64,000 nt of DNA from assembly GCA_963682055.1 (NCBI GenBank), contig OY821751.1, positions 2,666,001 to 2,730,000 of the forward strand, read 5' to 3'. The notes beneath the pieces are model-generated. The model was not told where the DNA came from and ran no database searches. It was given only the letters and a program-made list of their open reading frames with translations. The translations under genes and the position numbers were made by a program. This stretch comes from Primula veris. Its lineage: Eukaryota; Streptophyta; Magnoliopsida; Ericales; Primulaceae. Shown one piece after another: positions 23,057-35,200 of the stretch (positions within the stretch are counted from its first letter, which is position 1; each line of letters opens with the position of its first letter).

Positions 23057-24860
23057 CAAGTTATACTCTTAGATATAAAAACATGCATGTCAATTGTCAT
23101 TCAGTCCTTTGACTATTATTCAAGTTAAACTCCAATGGTCCCCAATTTTTTTCATGTACGATTTTTAGTATATAATTAACCTTACTATAAATGTATAGAT
23201 GAAGCTGGAAAAAAGCGGAGGAGGAGGAGAAAGAAGAACAAGGATGAGGCTAGTGGCAGCAATGGCGGAGGAGGAGGAAAGAGAAAGTTGAGCCCGGAGC
23301 AAGCCAACTTTTTGGAAATGAACTTTGGGAGTGAGCATAAACTCGAGAGCGAGAGGAAAGAGAAGCTTGCTTCCGAGGTTGGTTTGGATCCGAGGCAAGT
23401 AGCAGTTTGGTTTCAAAACCGAAGGGCTAGGTGGAGGAGTAAGAAGCTAGAGGAGGAGTATATGAGGCTTAAATCGGAGCATGACACTACAGTACTCGAT
23501 AATTGTCGCCTTCAAACTGAGGTGAGACATCTCTTTTGATTTGGTACTTTTAGATTCTTTTGCATTTGTGTTATCAACTTATACTTTTTGAGTATTTTTG
23601 CCTGCATGTATTATTTTTAGAGTATGTGTGCATGCATTTGTGTCTACAAGTTTTATAAAGTTGTGTAAACTTATTTGTACCCTTTTAAAAATAAATGATC
23701 ACTTTTCTTGATGGTTTGAGTCCCACGGGTACCTAGTTGATGAACTCCTAAATCGCCTTTATTTAAAAAAATGTTTAATACTTTTTTTTAAGCATAGAAC
23801 AGGCTCTTATTAATAGCAAGTAGAAAATGTTAAACACTAAATGTGATCATTTACTACTAATAAACTCAGTTTATTTTTGATAAGTTGGATATCAAGGAAG
23901 GCTCATTTTTCACTTGGACTACAGTAAAATATCTTTTATCCTTTATACTTTATAGCACATTTTTCACCAAGTTTCTATTTGGGTGAAAAGGAGACATTCA
24001 TATATAGGTGCTTCATTTTGTTTAAAGCTGCTATTACCAACCTATATTTTACATTTCAAACCCGACCAAAAAGTGAGACTAATATATACACCAAACGCAA
24101 TATATATAACGGTTCCCTCCCATTTTGTTGGGAAATATTTAGAAATTGAATAATTTAATTAAGGACAAATTAATAATGGTTACGTTGGAAGTGTCACTGG
24201 TCGAACGTGAGCGAGGTATACTAAAGTACTAAACACTTGGTTAGCTCACCCAAACTTCAAAAACTAATTTAACAAATTTCCATCAAATCGGAATAGGTGT
24301 ATCAGACCGTGTTTAATTTCAAGGGAAAAAACATTCTCCATCCGTTCCGAAATATAAGTTCAGTATATTATTTTGAACTGTTGCACAATATAAGTCTATT
24401 TTCTCAAAATATAAAAGAATCTTGTGTAACATTACATTTACATATTTGCCCTTATTTTTTTTATTCTAGGAGAGGGCATTAATAAGAATGAGGATAAAAA
24501 ATGGAAAGGCAGTGTAAAAAAAAAGGTGTAATTATTGTATTTTCTTAATAAGTTGGGTTTTTCGTTATTTTCGAACTGATGAAGTATAAACATATATATG
24601 GATTAAAGTTGAAACTTTATTAAAAGCAGGTGTTAAGTCTTAAAGAGCAGCTCAGTGAAGCAGAAAAAGAGATGCAAAAGGTAATGGAAAAACTAGACAT
24701 AAATTCTAATAACAGCCCTATTTCATCTCTCTCAATGGAAGCAATGGATCAACAATTTTTCTTTGATGAATTTGGAGTGGAGGGATCACTAGAAAATATA
24801 TTCAATGTGCCTGAAAATAATTACATTCATGGCATGGATTGGTTTAATTGCTACAAATAA
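22240..24860 (+). CDS. HD-Zip class I homeobox transcription factor (ATHB21/40/53-like)
   Basis: Spliced from three exons: 22240-22333, 23199-23521 and 24630-24860, giving 215 residues. All four splice borders are GT-AG and phases agree. After an acidic-polar N-terminus, a basic tract (KKRRRRRKK, about 36-44) and a glycine run lead into the homeodomain (about 59-114), with helix-3 [16 protein letters not shown]. An adjoining leucine zipper has heptad positions L115, L122, T129, L136 and L143. The C-terminus is short and acidic, with an NSPISS motif and an aromatic ending (DWFNCYK). These features match the small HD-Zip I clade of ATHB21, 40 and 53, nuclear factors that bind CAATNATTG-type sites as dimers and act in bud dormancy and ABA signalling in Arabidopsis. 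The start ATG was chosen because exon 1 joins the homeodomain frame from it; an internal ATG two codons on is also possible. Confidence 0.93.
22334..23198 (+). other. Intron 1 of the HD-Zip gene
   Basis: 865 bp, with donor GTTGGT and acceptor GTATAG. It holds a (TA)n run at 23024-23053 and otherwise nothing recognised. Confidence 0.85.
24335..24587. mobile_element. Possible Stowaway/Tourist-like MITE in HD-Zip intron 2
   Basis: Starts with CTCCATCCGTTCCGAAATAT, a common opening for such MITEs. The right end (complement of TTCGAACTGATGAAG) is only a weak inverted match. The boundaries and superfamily are uncertain. Confidence 0.4.
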
Positions 24861-25469
24861 TTACAAATTGGTCTTTGGTGTATGGAATTATAGTATATTA
24901 GTAACTAAGTGTCATGTGGATTTGATTACCACTTATCTAATGTTGTACATAGTTTCTTTATTCTCTAGCTTGGTCTAAATATTGGTAGGGTATTTTGGTG
25001 TTCACTAGTTATTAATGCTATCTTCGAATGTATGATGTAAACAGTCTTGTAAGATATTATCAAATATATGTAAATTAGCATATTATGTAGCATTCTCATA
25101 TTGATATAGATCTTGTTTGGTTTTGACTTTTAAACAATATAATCTGACTTATTGGAGGCTAGACGATATGAATTATTTTAGTTCAATACTATAAGATTTT
25201 TCATACCAAAAAACCACGGAGATTTGTTAAAAAGTAAAAACTCGAATTAATTACATAAAGGAAAAAAACCGATTTTCAAAAATTCATAAAGAAACAAACA
25301 TACACCATCAACTGAAAATAAACGCTTATTGTTATACTCAATTAGACATTATAAAGAGTCCCAACACCCTTATATCAGATTATATATCAGTTGGCAATTG
25401 GAAAATTATGGTTTTCTTTAGAGATTAAAGTGTTGCTTAAAATTATTGAATTAAGGTTGGCATGACATG

Positions 25470-25618
25470 GGAAGCAGAGTACCTGACTCTGAGTCAGGAT
25501 TACTCTGCTTCCACAGCCATTGGATATATTTAAAAAATTTAAATGTAGCAGATTTAAACAGATTCAATGGTTGTGGAAGAAGAGTAACCCTGACTCAGAT
25601 GTCAGTTAATCTGCTTCC
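25470..25618. mobile_element. Mutator-like foldback MITE, copy 2
   Basis: A 149-bp foldback with ends GGAAGCAGAGT and TCTGCTTCC and a 9-bp duplication CATGACATG (25461-25469 and 25619-25627). Same family as 1789-1928. The paralogous segment near 28720 has an uninterrupted GGCATGACAC site. Confidence 0.88.
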
Positions 25619-26121
25619 CATGACATGTTACAAACAAAGTTTCATCCTCAAATTGGAATTAAATTGGCCAACTAAGATCAGAACAAAATGGTTGAAGACC
25701 CAATGTCTATTTATCAATCTTCTCTAGAAATCCATGATAAACTGATCTAACTAAAAGTACATTATGCTTATTTATTTATAAATATGCTTAAATTCAAGAA
25801 CATACAATTCAAATAGTTGAGATGCAAAAATGTAACTTTGTGTGTAAACTTGCATTTCGATTTGAAAAATTGAAATGCATGCATATCAAATAATGAAATG
25901 TTTACACTTCGCATTGAAGTCTATACATATCGGGTGTTAAAGTACTACGATGCATATTATCAAAACCCAATCGAACGATGAACCAGTCAAGACATCAGTT
26001 CACCGGTTCTATGGTACAACCACAATTCACTTGGTATTTAACAAAAGTATTAAGAATAAATATACAAGGACAAGTTCTTATATATTAAACTAACAACACT
26101 CAAAATTAAAATTGTGATGGT

Positions 26122-26307
26122 CAGGGGGAAGCTAAGTGGGGATGATCGGGTGCCACGGCACCCCCCATAATTTTAGAAATCCCAAGTGACGTAATTTTTT
26201 TTTAGTACAATTTCTTTTTAGGTGTAGATTTGGCACCCCCCATAAAAATATGTTACTTGTACATATATTTTGACACCCCCCATTTATACATTCTGGCTTC
26301 GCCCCTG
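26122..26307. mobile_element. hAT-type MITE (186 bp)
   Basis: Ends CAGGGGGAAGC and GGCTTCGCCCCTG are near-perfect inverted repeats. An 8-bp duplication GTGATGGT flanks it at 26114-26121 and 26308-26315. The paralogous site near 29370 reads GTAATGGT once, without the insert. It contains three CACCCCCCAT-like words. Confidence 0.9.
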
Positions 26308-26608
26308 GTGATGGTAGAAAGCATTATTTGATGTAGTTACAGTATAACATCTATAACATAATACTCGTTAAATTAATAAATTCTTTAAAATAATATTTTT
26401 CTTCGGTCCCGAATTGAATCAATGTAAAAAATCATTAATTTTGATAAATTAATAAAATAATAAATTTTTGAAAGATTCTTATATAAATATTAGGTCCCCA
26501 CAAAATCATAAATTAATAATTCTTTAAAATATGATAAGCATTACTAGAACAATTAAATAAAATATGACCCTATATTCGTTTGCTAATTTTTAAATTTTAA
26601 ATCTACTT

Positions 26609-26799
26609 CACTACAAAAAAAAAGTTAAGATAGCAACAGTTTAATTTTTTAAAACTGTTGTTAAAGTGAGTGTCGCTAAATTTTAACAACAGTTTAGTAA
26701 CAAAAATTGTTGGTAACTGTTGCTAAATTTAACGACACTCACTTTACCATCAGTTTAGCAACAGAGGCTCTGATGGTAAGCTGACATTTTCTTATAGTG
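26609..26799. mobile_element. CACTA-type MITE, family 2 copy B
   Basis: A 191-bp element, CACTACAAAAA to CTTATAGTG, with 3-bp duplication CTT (26606-26608 and 26800-26802). The interior has AACAGT/ACTGTTG words in both orientations and TTTAACGACACTCACTTTA, shared with 13890-14062. Confidence 0.87.
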
Positions 26800-26802
26800 C
26801 TT

Positions 26803-27460
26803 AGAGTTTATTTCTAGTTTTATTTATTGAATGTTTATTCTTAGTTTGCAATACGGTATAAGATTTATTAAAATTTATATACTAGTAAGTAAAAGTAACG
26901 TATCTGCGTTTACTAGCTAACGACTTTAACGAGTATCCTTAGTAATTTATAATGATTTTTATGTTATAAACAAGTATATTTATTCAATCCATAAAAAAAC
27001 CTCTTTACAAAAATTTATTATTAATTAACATCTCTCTAAATTAATAAAATTTTATGGTTAAAACAATATTAATTTATAGAGGTTTTTACTGTATTTTTAA
27101 GTCATTTTCACTTTTAGAAAACCTTCATTATCATGATGGCTGTTTTTTTTCTCATAATAGTGTCGGCAAACATTGTTATCCATAGAGCTTAAAGGATAAC
27201 TCAACCATTAATAATAGTAAATATGCATGTTCTTGTTACTTTACAAGATTTGAGTTTAGATTCTTTTAAAATTTGTTTAGTAGTAACCACATTTAATAAT
27301 ATATAGGGGATGGGAAAAAGTTTTGATTGCGAAAGGCTTAATTTGACTTAATTAAGTTAGATCATGAGTACTTAATGGTTATTTCTCAATTATTTACATA
27401 ACCAAAGTGGTAATGCACTATCACATACTCTTAACCTATATTTAGAAAGTTATGTATAAC
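26803..27460. other. AT-rich intergenic DNA, nothing recognised
   Basis: No supportable gene or element ends. Confidence 0.5.
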
Positions 27461-28545
27461 CTTTGTTTACTTTCGATGTATAGTGGTATATTACCATGGG
27501 TAATTGTTCTATACATTACGGTACCATATAAATATAATACTAAAAATTTCATATCATTACCGTACCACACTTGCGGTATACTGTAAGTGTGATAAGGTAA
27601 TAGTACGATACGGTACATTACCAACACGAGTTATAAAAAAAAATTAATACATTTCACGCTCGGCATAGCGAACTGCAGGTGGCTAATATATTAAAATAGT
27701 TCAACAATCTTCCACAGTGACATATACAACTATTACCGTTAACAAATCTTTATAAAAAAATTACAGTTAAGTTGTGTTAACAATGGTAAATGCTTAGTAA
27801 TGAGTACCACTTTTGCAACCTTGACTGAATTTTCAAACCAAATAAGGATCAGTTCAAAGATTGAGTCTGCAAATATTGAGTATGCCTCATTAGTTGTTTG
27901 ATTATCTATTTCCTATATGAGTTTAGAGATTATAAAACTTATGTAATCAAGTATTAAAATGTAAATAAAATTGATTATTAATTGAACGGTACATCGATAG
28001 AAAATGGTAATATCGTGGTTTTTTTTAAAACACATACCACTACCGTACTGTGAAAATGAACGGTACGGTTTTACCGTACCGCGGTGCGGTAGTACCGCCA
28101 AATGCGGTACAAATGGTACGGTACGTGCGGTAGGGCTGGGCGAAAACCCGAAAAAAATGAACCGAACCGAAAAACCGAAACTTTTTCAGTTCGGTTTCGG
28201 TTTACAATAAAACCGGACCGCGAATAACCGAAAAAAGACCAAAAAACTGAAAATAAAACTGAAAAATAACAGGAAAAACCAGAACAAAAACCGAAAAAAA
28301 ACAAAAGATCGAAACCGGACAAAAACAAACCGGTTCGGTTCGGTTCGGTCCAAAAAATAAAAAGACCGAAAACCGAAAAAGGCCGAACACCAAAAAAGAC
28401 CGAACCGAAAAATCTGCTCGGTTTCGGTTTCTGTTTCGGTTCTGGTTTTACTAAAAACCGGACCGAACCGGACTGAACCCAACCCTAACGTGCGGTATGA
28501 ACGGTTAGTTGGTATAATGTGGTAAAAAATTACACCCCTAAATAT
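27460..28545. mobile_element. GGTAC-rich palindromic region, probable decayed DNA transposon
   Basis: Dense GGTAC/GTACC and ACCGTACCGC/GCGGTAC words in both orientations, especially 28040-28130 and 27480-27620. The right side ends in TTACACCCCTA, which resembles a hAT end, but I cannot find a matching left end or target duplication. A separate hAT element (28131-28487) sits inside. Confidence 0.45.
28131..28487. mobile_element. hAT-type MITE nested in the GGTAC-rich region
   Basis: A 357-bp element with ends TAGGGCTGGG and CCCAACCCTA and a perfect 8-bp duplication ACGTGCGG (28123-28130 and 28488-28495). The interior is packed with ACCGAACCGAAA and TTCGGTTTCGGTT words. Phe/Arg/Ser-rich open frames over it are repeat artefacts. 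A relative lies at about 57601-57917. Confidence 0.9.
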
Positions 28546-28594
28546 AACTATCAAGATATTTACTTTAAGAAATAAGTGCTCATTGTCAGTGCTC

Positions 28595-29400
28595 ATTTAA
28601 AAATTATAAAGAGTCCCAACACCGTATATCAGATTATCAGTTAGCAATTGGCAAAAAATATGGTTTTCTTTCAGATTATAGTATTGCTTAAAGTTTTATT
28701 GAATTATGCATGGTTGGCATGACACAATACCATTTTACAAATAGAGTTTCACCTCAAATTGGAAATCGAGAAACTAAGATCAGCCCAATGTGTATTTATC
28801 AATCTTCTCTAGAAGTCCAACACTGGCATGATGTTAATATGAAGAACGTTTTCTTGGGAGAAAATGAGAAATGAAAGAAAGGAAAAAATTAGAAAACTTT
28901 TAATACCTCGCTGTAACCATAACCAGGAAGACAAATTCGAAGCCGATAAGTTGGTGCCATGCACCTCTACAAACACGCAGTGTGGCTCATTTCCAGTATA
29001 GTTCAAGAACTCAAGAACATATGCTTAAATTCAAGAACATACAATTCAAATAGCGATAAGATGCAAAAGCTTTGCCTAGTATGTTGCATACAGTTCAAGT
29101 GTTAAAAAGCATGCATTTCAATTTTATTTCAAATACTGAAATGTATACACTTCAAGCATTGAAGTCGAGTGTTAAAGTATTTCAGTGCAAATGTGCAATG
29201 TTATCAGAACCCAATCGAACGATGAGCCAGTCAAGACATGTGTTCATCGGTTCTACGGTTCAACCAACACTTACCTGATTCAACCACAGTTCACTTGGTT
29301 TTTAATAAAAACATTCAAAATAACTATACAAGTACAATTTTTTGAACTAACAACACTCGCAAATAAAATTGTAATGGTAAAAATCATGATTTGATGTAAT
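28595..29400. repeat. Segmental duplication, copy 2 (empty sites)
   Basis: Diverged copy of 25335-26345, about 3.25 kb away. It lacks the Mutator-like and hAT MITEs and so preserves both pre-insertion sites. It has an extra stretch of about 200 bp (28825-29015) absent from copy 1, in which a minus-strand open frame (EPHCVFVEVHGTNL...) might be an exon scrap. I could not recognise it. Confidence 0.85.
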
Positions 29401-29693
29401 CAAGCAAAGGTTTTTTTTAGGCTTAAGCCTAATTAGATAGTTACGCAATGAAATAGTCACTAGTAACTGCTTTGATAAATCAATGGTTGAAACTGTGTAG
29501 TTTATATAGTACACAGGAGAAAAAAAATATTTACTTAGCTGAGCAAACTCTAATACTTGCTTCATATGTTAATTAATCAAAACATATACTAGTGGCCATA
29601 TATTTTGAAAAAATCAGAATGTCCATGATATCTTGGTAATTTTAACTATTATGATGTGAACCAATCGGTTAACCGGTATTTTACTGTTCTATT

Positions 29694-30403
29694 CAGGAGC
29701 GGATATAGAATTTTTACTTTGAGGGGTATGATTTTTATTTTTCAAAAAATGAGAAACAGACAATGTAACATGCTTGTGTGAAAACATGAGTGTTTTTCCG
29801 GTAATAGTTTGATAAAAAAGACATATAATCTCAACATAGTTAAATGAAAAGGTTACAATCAATTCTAATTATATACAAACAATGCCAATCAAGTATTATA
29901 GCAATTTTAGATTCATGATTTTATTCTGTTTATTAAGAAATTTCAGTACAACTCAGTCAAATAGATATCTCAAGTATTATAACAAGTAGTATAAACTTAC
30001 ATAGATTATTTTTATATCCAAATAAAATGTGTATTGATAAAACATAAATAATTAACACATCCTTTATTCCCATCAAAATACGTTTGAGAAAAAAAATTTG
30101 ACAACATAATTCTAGTATCGTGATACACACAATTGAAATAGAAGATAGATAAGTTATAATAAAATAAAACCAATGAATTATTTAGCTAAATGACAAGGGT
30201 TGCCAATATCACATTGGGTCTCTGTTAATGAATGAGACAAAAACATCTAACTAATGGATTAGAAAAAGAAGAAGAATAAACTGGCTATAGCACTATATGA
30301 CATTATTGTAGATTTTTAAACCCGTAGAGATAAAATTGTAATTTCATATGCCAGAAATTTGAGGAGCACGTAAGCCTGATGCTCCCCTGTGCATCTGCCA
30401 CTG
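29694..30403. mobile_element. hAT-type non-autonomous element (710 bp)
   Basis: Ends CAGGAGCGGAT and ATCTGCCACTG form an imperfect inverted repeat. 8-bp flanks GTTCTATT and ATTCTATT match at 7 of 8 bases. The interior is AT-rich and non-coding. Confidence 0.65.
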
Positions 30404-30781
30404 ATTCTATTAATAATTGCTCAAAACTGTTTAAAATTTCTCTAAAGAAACTCAAAATCATAATATGTTAAAGCTTGTTAGCCAACTTAATATGGTTCTA
30501 TTATTAAATGCTCAAAACTGTTTAAAAATTTCTCTCAAGAAACTCAAAATATGTTAAAGCTTGTTAGCCAACTTAATATTCATGAAGAAACTAGACGGGG
30601 ACAGTCATATTTTTATAAGTACCTCTCACATTTTGATAAAAATAGACAAAAAAAAAAAGCAAAAGTAACTTCATTAAGGTCTCTAAAATTAACATGTAGC
30701 CTCTTCTATTTGAGTTTTTTTTATTCCTTGACTTGCACATCATCACTTATGCTGAGTCATACACTTCCAATTAAATTCTGA

Positions 30782-30810
30782 CACGTGGAAGTCCATTGTC
30801 ATTACGTGTC
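30782..30810 (+). promoter_or_regulatory. G-box and ABRE-like elements upstream of the GBF-like gene
   Basis: A palindromic CACGTG (30782-30787) within ACACGTGG, and ACGTGTC (30804-30810) 22 bases later. Both have the ACGT core bound by group A and G bZIP factors. A TATA-like TTATATATATTT lies at about 30923-30934, consistent with a start site near 30,960. The gene downstream encodes a G-box-binding factor. Confidence 0.65.
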
Positions 30811-31033
30811 ACCTTCCAAAAGACTTATAGGGGCCAGCTCAGACTCAGCCCACAATTATTTTATCCCATATGATTTTATCACACAATCCATCTCTTGTGG
30901 TTATGCAAAGGCAGCAAATTATTTATATATATTTGGTAGATGAGATTTGGATATAACACCTAGGAGAAAAAACTTCCAACCTGGACTTGTAATTATCCAC
31001 CTCACTTTCTTCAATTTAGCTTCCTCCTACTAG

Positions 31034-31405
31034 GTAAGAAATATGTACATAGTGTACATGGTAACAATATTGGTTATGTAACTATTCTTGTAACTTGATA
31101 GTAATTCTTTACTATGAGTTATGAGTCCTTTCATAAGTGTTTTCTTTCTAAATGCCATTGTAACTTAGTTTAGAAATAGCTTAACTAGTTAGTTGTATAA
31201 GCTTTCACAGGTAATTATGGAATATGTACATAGTGTACATGGTAACAATATTGGTTATGGTAACTATTCTTGTAACTTGATAGTAATTCTTTACTATGAG
31301 TTATGAGTCCTTTCATAAGTGTTTTCTATCACTTCATATTTTTGTATGTCATTGCAACTTGGTTTTGAAATAGCTTAACTAGTTAGCAGCTGTATAAGCT
31401 TTCAC
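31034..31405 (+). repeat. Tandem duplication in the leader intron of the GBF-like gene
   Basis: Two adjacent copies of about 180 bp, offset 181 bases (for example AATATGTACATAGTGTACAT at 31040 and 31221). Each begins at a potential 5' splice site: TAG|GTAAGA at 31034 and ACAG|GTAATT at 31211. The second copy has small insertions near its end. Confidence 0.88.
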
Positions 31406-32229
31406 CATGCATGCCTTCAAGTTGACATCTGGTTTATACTTTATATTTAATGTGAATTATGAATAATTTTATTTTGATTTAGGAATATTAGTTTTCTATG
31501 AATTCAGGGAAGAAACTTGAGCTCTTAGAGCCCCACAAAACTTCATAAGCTTTTTTAAACTTTTAGGAGGCCTAAATAATGCCATGTTTTTCATTATTTT
31601 TCTGATATTAGACCTGTAATGAACTTATGATTACTGTTCTTCAAGTTTTTTTGCTTTATGCATTTTTGTTCAACAGGTAAGTTTCTGTTATTATTTCTGT
31701 GGGGGATTATTATAGCCTGAAATTTAGAAGTCGGAAACTCAAGAAACCCTTCAAACAAGTTTTATATACAAGATATCAGAGACGGGGTCAAGGAAATTGC
31801 GACACTGAATTTCTTTTACGAGTGTGGTGAACTTTATATTGTCAAGAGGATCGTAGTAGCCTATGAACATGCTGCGAGGGAGTATATAAAGAAAAACTTG
31901 AAATTATTTAAGATTTATGCTTTTTTCTTCACAAAATGAAGAAAAACAAAGTGTGTACTTCTACAATTGACAGGGTTCCTTATTAAGTTTTCTTGAGATT
32001 TTTGTATATTAAATACTCAACAAAGAAAATATGTAGAACCACTTGATCAGTTTCAGCCTATTTTGTACTTAGGATTCGAAGCATTAGGATTTGCTAGAAC
32101 CCCTGTACTCGACTCACATTAGGCTCGTCTAAGAGCAATTTCTAAGTTCAGCTTATTCTGATATGTTTTGTACTAGTTGAAATTGAAGTTACAAGCAAAG
32201 AGAATCTATCAGTAGTCAGTACTAAACCA

Positions 32230-35200
32230 ATGGGGAGTGGTGAAGAAAGCTCTGCTGCTAAATCTTTCAAGCCAAATCCTTCAACTCAGGTCTTTGTACG
32301 GTCTCCGTCTCCCTATATTTCTGTCTCTTTATCTCTCTCTTACGTCGTTCTTTCCCTGGTTGCAGGACACCACAACGATGCCTCAATACCCTGACTGGTC
32401 AGGCTCTATTCAGGTACTATAACACATGAACTACTTGTTTGGTTGCAGATTTTAAGCTCATTTTTATTTATTTTTGCTTGCTTAGAAGATGGACTCCATC
32501 TAGCTGATCAGCTTAATGCCGAGGTTTTATGATTCTCTGACCTGAAAAAGTTAGGAGTTTAAGCTATATGAACTTAGCATCCAGATTTATCATGCTCATT
32601 TTCTTAAAAGCTGCAACCGAACAACCTGAAAAAGTTAGGAGTTTAAGCTATTTGTTTGCTTGAAGGTTTTTGCGTGTTTGGTTGATGAGCATATAAGAGC
32701 AGAATTTCTCTGTTTTTTTTGCCAGATAATTCAGCTTTAAGGTGTAGGGTCTAAGCTTTTTTCTAGACAGCCAAAAATCTATTTTAGTTACTTACAATTT
32801 GCAGCCAAACAGCCTTATGTTTGCCTTAAATGCATGTTAAATTGCTAATTGTTGCTTTACTTGACAATATAGGCTTATTACAGTGGTGGTCCTACACCTC
32901 CATATTTTGCCACAAATGTTGCTTCTCCTACACCCCATCCCTATATGTGGGGAACACAGGTGATTAATTTATCTGTCTTCTTTGATTTTGTAATGGTGAT
33001 TTCTCTTCAACTTTGTTGAGGGTATTTTGGTAATTACTCAGCATGCTTTCATGCCGCCTTTTGGGACACCAGTACCCTATCCGGCTATATATCCCCCTGC
33101 CGGAGTTTATGCTCATCCTAATATTGCTCAGGTAATCATTATTTCATCATAATATACAGCTTCTTCGATCATAAAACTTTTATCATACAGCTTCTTCAGT
33201 TGCACCTTTTGAGCTCAACTCATTTGGCTTTTTTCTTTCAACCTCTTATTCATTTGGTTAGTCAATTAAAAACTCTTCTTCTTTTTTCTGCCTATAAAAA
33301 CCGGAGGCTTTAGCCTGACTGACCGTATTTTCTTGGCCTCAAGTATATCTTATTAGCTAAATTTGTTAAATGTTTCAGCAAAATAAAGCCCTTAAATTGG
33401 TATTAAATTGTTAATGTTGTGAATTTTAGGCTCCAAATGTAACACCAACAAATATGGAAATAGAAGGACGGGCGGCTAATGGACAGGATTGGAGCAAGAA
33501 GCTGAAAGAAACTACAGATGTTAGGAAGGCAGGTTCAGGGTCGGGTAACGGTGGTGTAACAAAAAGGTATTTATACGAAGTTGTGTAGTCTAAAGTATAA
33601 TATCACAATTCACAGCTATATCAATGAACTAAAAGAACACTCGTTAAAGCGCTTCAAAAGGCGTATTTACCTTTAACTTTTCGAAGGGAAGTGCAAAAGA
33701 TGTAAGATTTTTTTCTTTTTTCTTTTTCTTTTGCTCTTGATTAGAGTGTCTTTTGTTAGACAATCGTTTTCCTTTGGATAAGATCATCTTGGGTTGTCTG
33801 TTTATTGCTTGTTAGCATTTTACTTAATTATATAAATTATGCTAGGTGTTGAAGCGTTGCACTTACCTTATCAGTTTGAAGCTTATGCTTTCGTGGAATT
33901 ATTGCGAACAACCATTTGTTTACACTTTCACGTTTTAAAAGCATTCATGTATACACAGCATATTGACTATTTCATCTATTAAACTGATCGTGTGATTGTT
34001 CGCAAACAGTTCTGAAAGTGGACATGAAGGTTCTTCAGATGCAAGCGACGATGATGATGATCAAGTACGTTGTTACTTGAGACAAATCTTTTGCATCTTT
34101 TAAAGTTGATCTGCATTTAACAGAGTTTTGCAATGTTTTAGGGAAATCCAATTGTCTCTATGCCTGGAAATAATCCAAATATTGATATGAATTTGTGGAA
34201 TGGAAATTCTAATGGTGATGGAACGGAAAAAATGGGAGCTAATCTTTCAAGTCATTCACAAGCTCCGATGGTTGGAAGAGAAGGCGCTTTGACCAACAGA
34301 TGGATACACGTACGTAAGTTTATATGTATGGCTTGTTTGGCAAGAAGTTAAATTTTCTGAGTAAGGCTTATTAGTAACGACACTGTCATTTGGTCATGTA
34401 GACAGCGTTTAGGTCAACTTTTAAGGCAAGTAAGCTGAAAATCCAGAGGCGTAAAAAGCTCTTTCCCTTTCTAGCTGTTTTAGCAAGAAGTTAGAACTTG
34501 AATATTCAATATCTGTCTTTTACTAGTTGTGAAGCTGCTTATCTGGTTATTCTGTACAGCTTACAAACCAACTGTCAAGGAAGGCGAATAAGGTGAACAA
34601 TCTAAAATGGCAATAACATCATATTAGCCTATTTCTTTTAAACCTACCAGTACTTGTGGAAAATTTGTATGTTTCCGAAAGTGAGCATTTCTTACATTGA
34701 AAATAATTAAATGAGAAATAAGCCAGTAAGTAGTTAGGTTTGATAACTTTGATTGATCATTAGGTTAATTGGTTTTGGGCCTTTTGGCAAACTATCTGGT
34801 ATGTAGATCTTGCCGTTTCCCGGCAACTTTTGTACTTTGTTTGGTACAAATTTTAAGAAAATAAGCTAAATTTTTTGTTGTTGACATAAAAACTGGACTC
34901 ATGCAGTTTAAGCTTCAAGCTCTTACATGGCAAGATACCAGAAGAATTAATCTGTTACACTAATCAACCTGACACAGTCCAGCTTTTAAGCAAACGTTTA
35001 CATATATTGGTCTCGTTTGGTCGCGTCTTTTATGTTCAAAAATATACTTTTTGTAAGTGGGTTGAAAAGTATACTTTTCTGTTTACTTTTTAGTAAGTAA
35101 ATGTTGTTTGGTGAACACCGTAAAAGTATACTTTTCATTAAAAATGTTGTTTGGTAAAATATGTTTATTTTTATTTTTTTGAGTGAAAATGAATTGTTTA

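Larger units (their letters stand above)
25335..26345. repeat. Segmental duplication, copy 1 (with two MITE insertions)
   Basis: Non-coding segment that recurs, diverged, at about 28595-29400 in the same orientation. Shared words include TTATAAAGAGTCCCAACACC, ATCAATCTTCTCTAGAA, CAAGAACATACAATTCAAAT and CCCAATCGAACGATGA. Copy 1 contains two transposon insertions (25470-25618 and 26122-26307) that copy 2 lacks. Confidence 0.88.

Noticed and set aside
28809..29006. Minus-strand 65-codon frame (EPHCVFVEVHGTNL...) as an exon fragment
   Set aside because: It looks protein-like and ends near a possible GT donor, but I recognise no family and no second exon, so I left it out as a gene.
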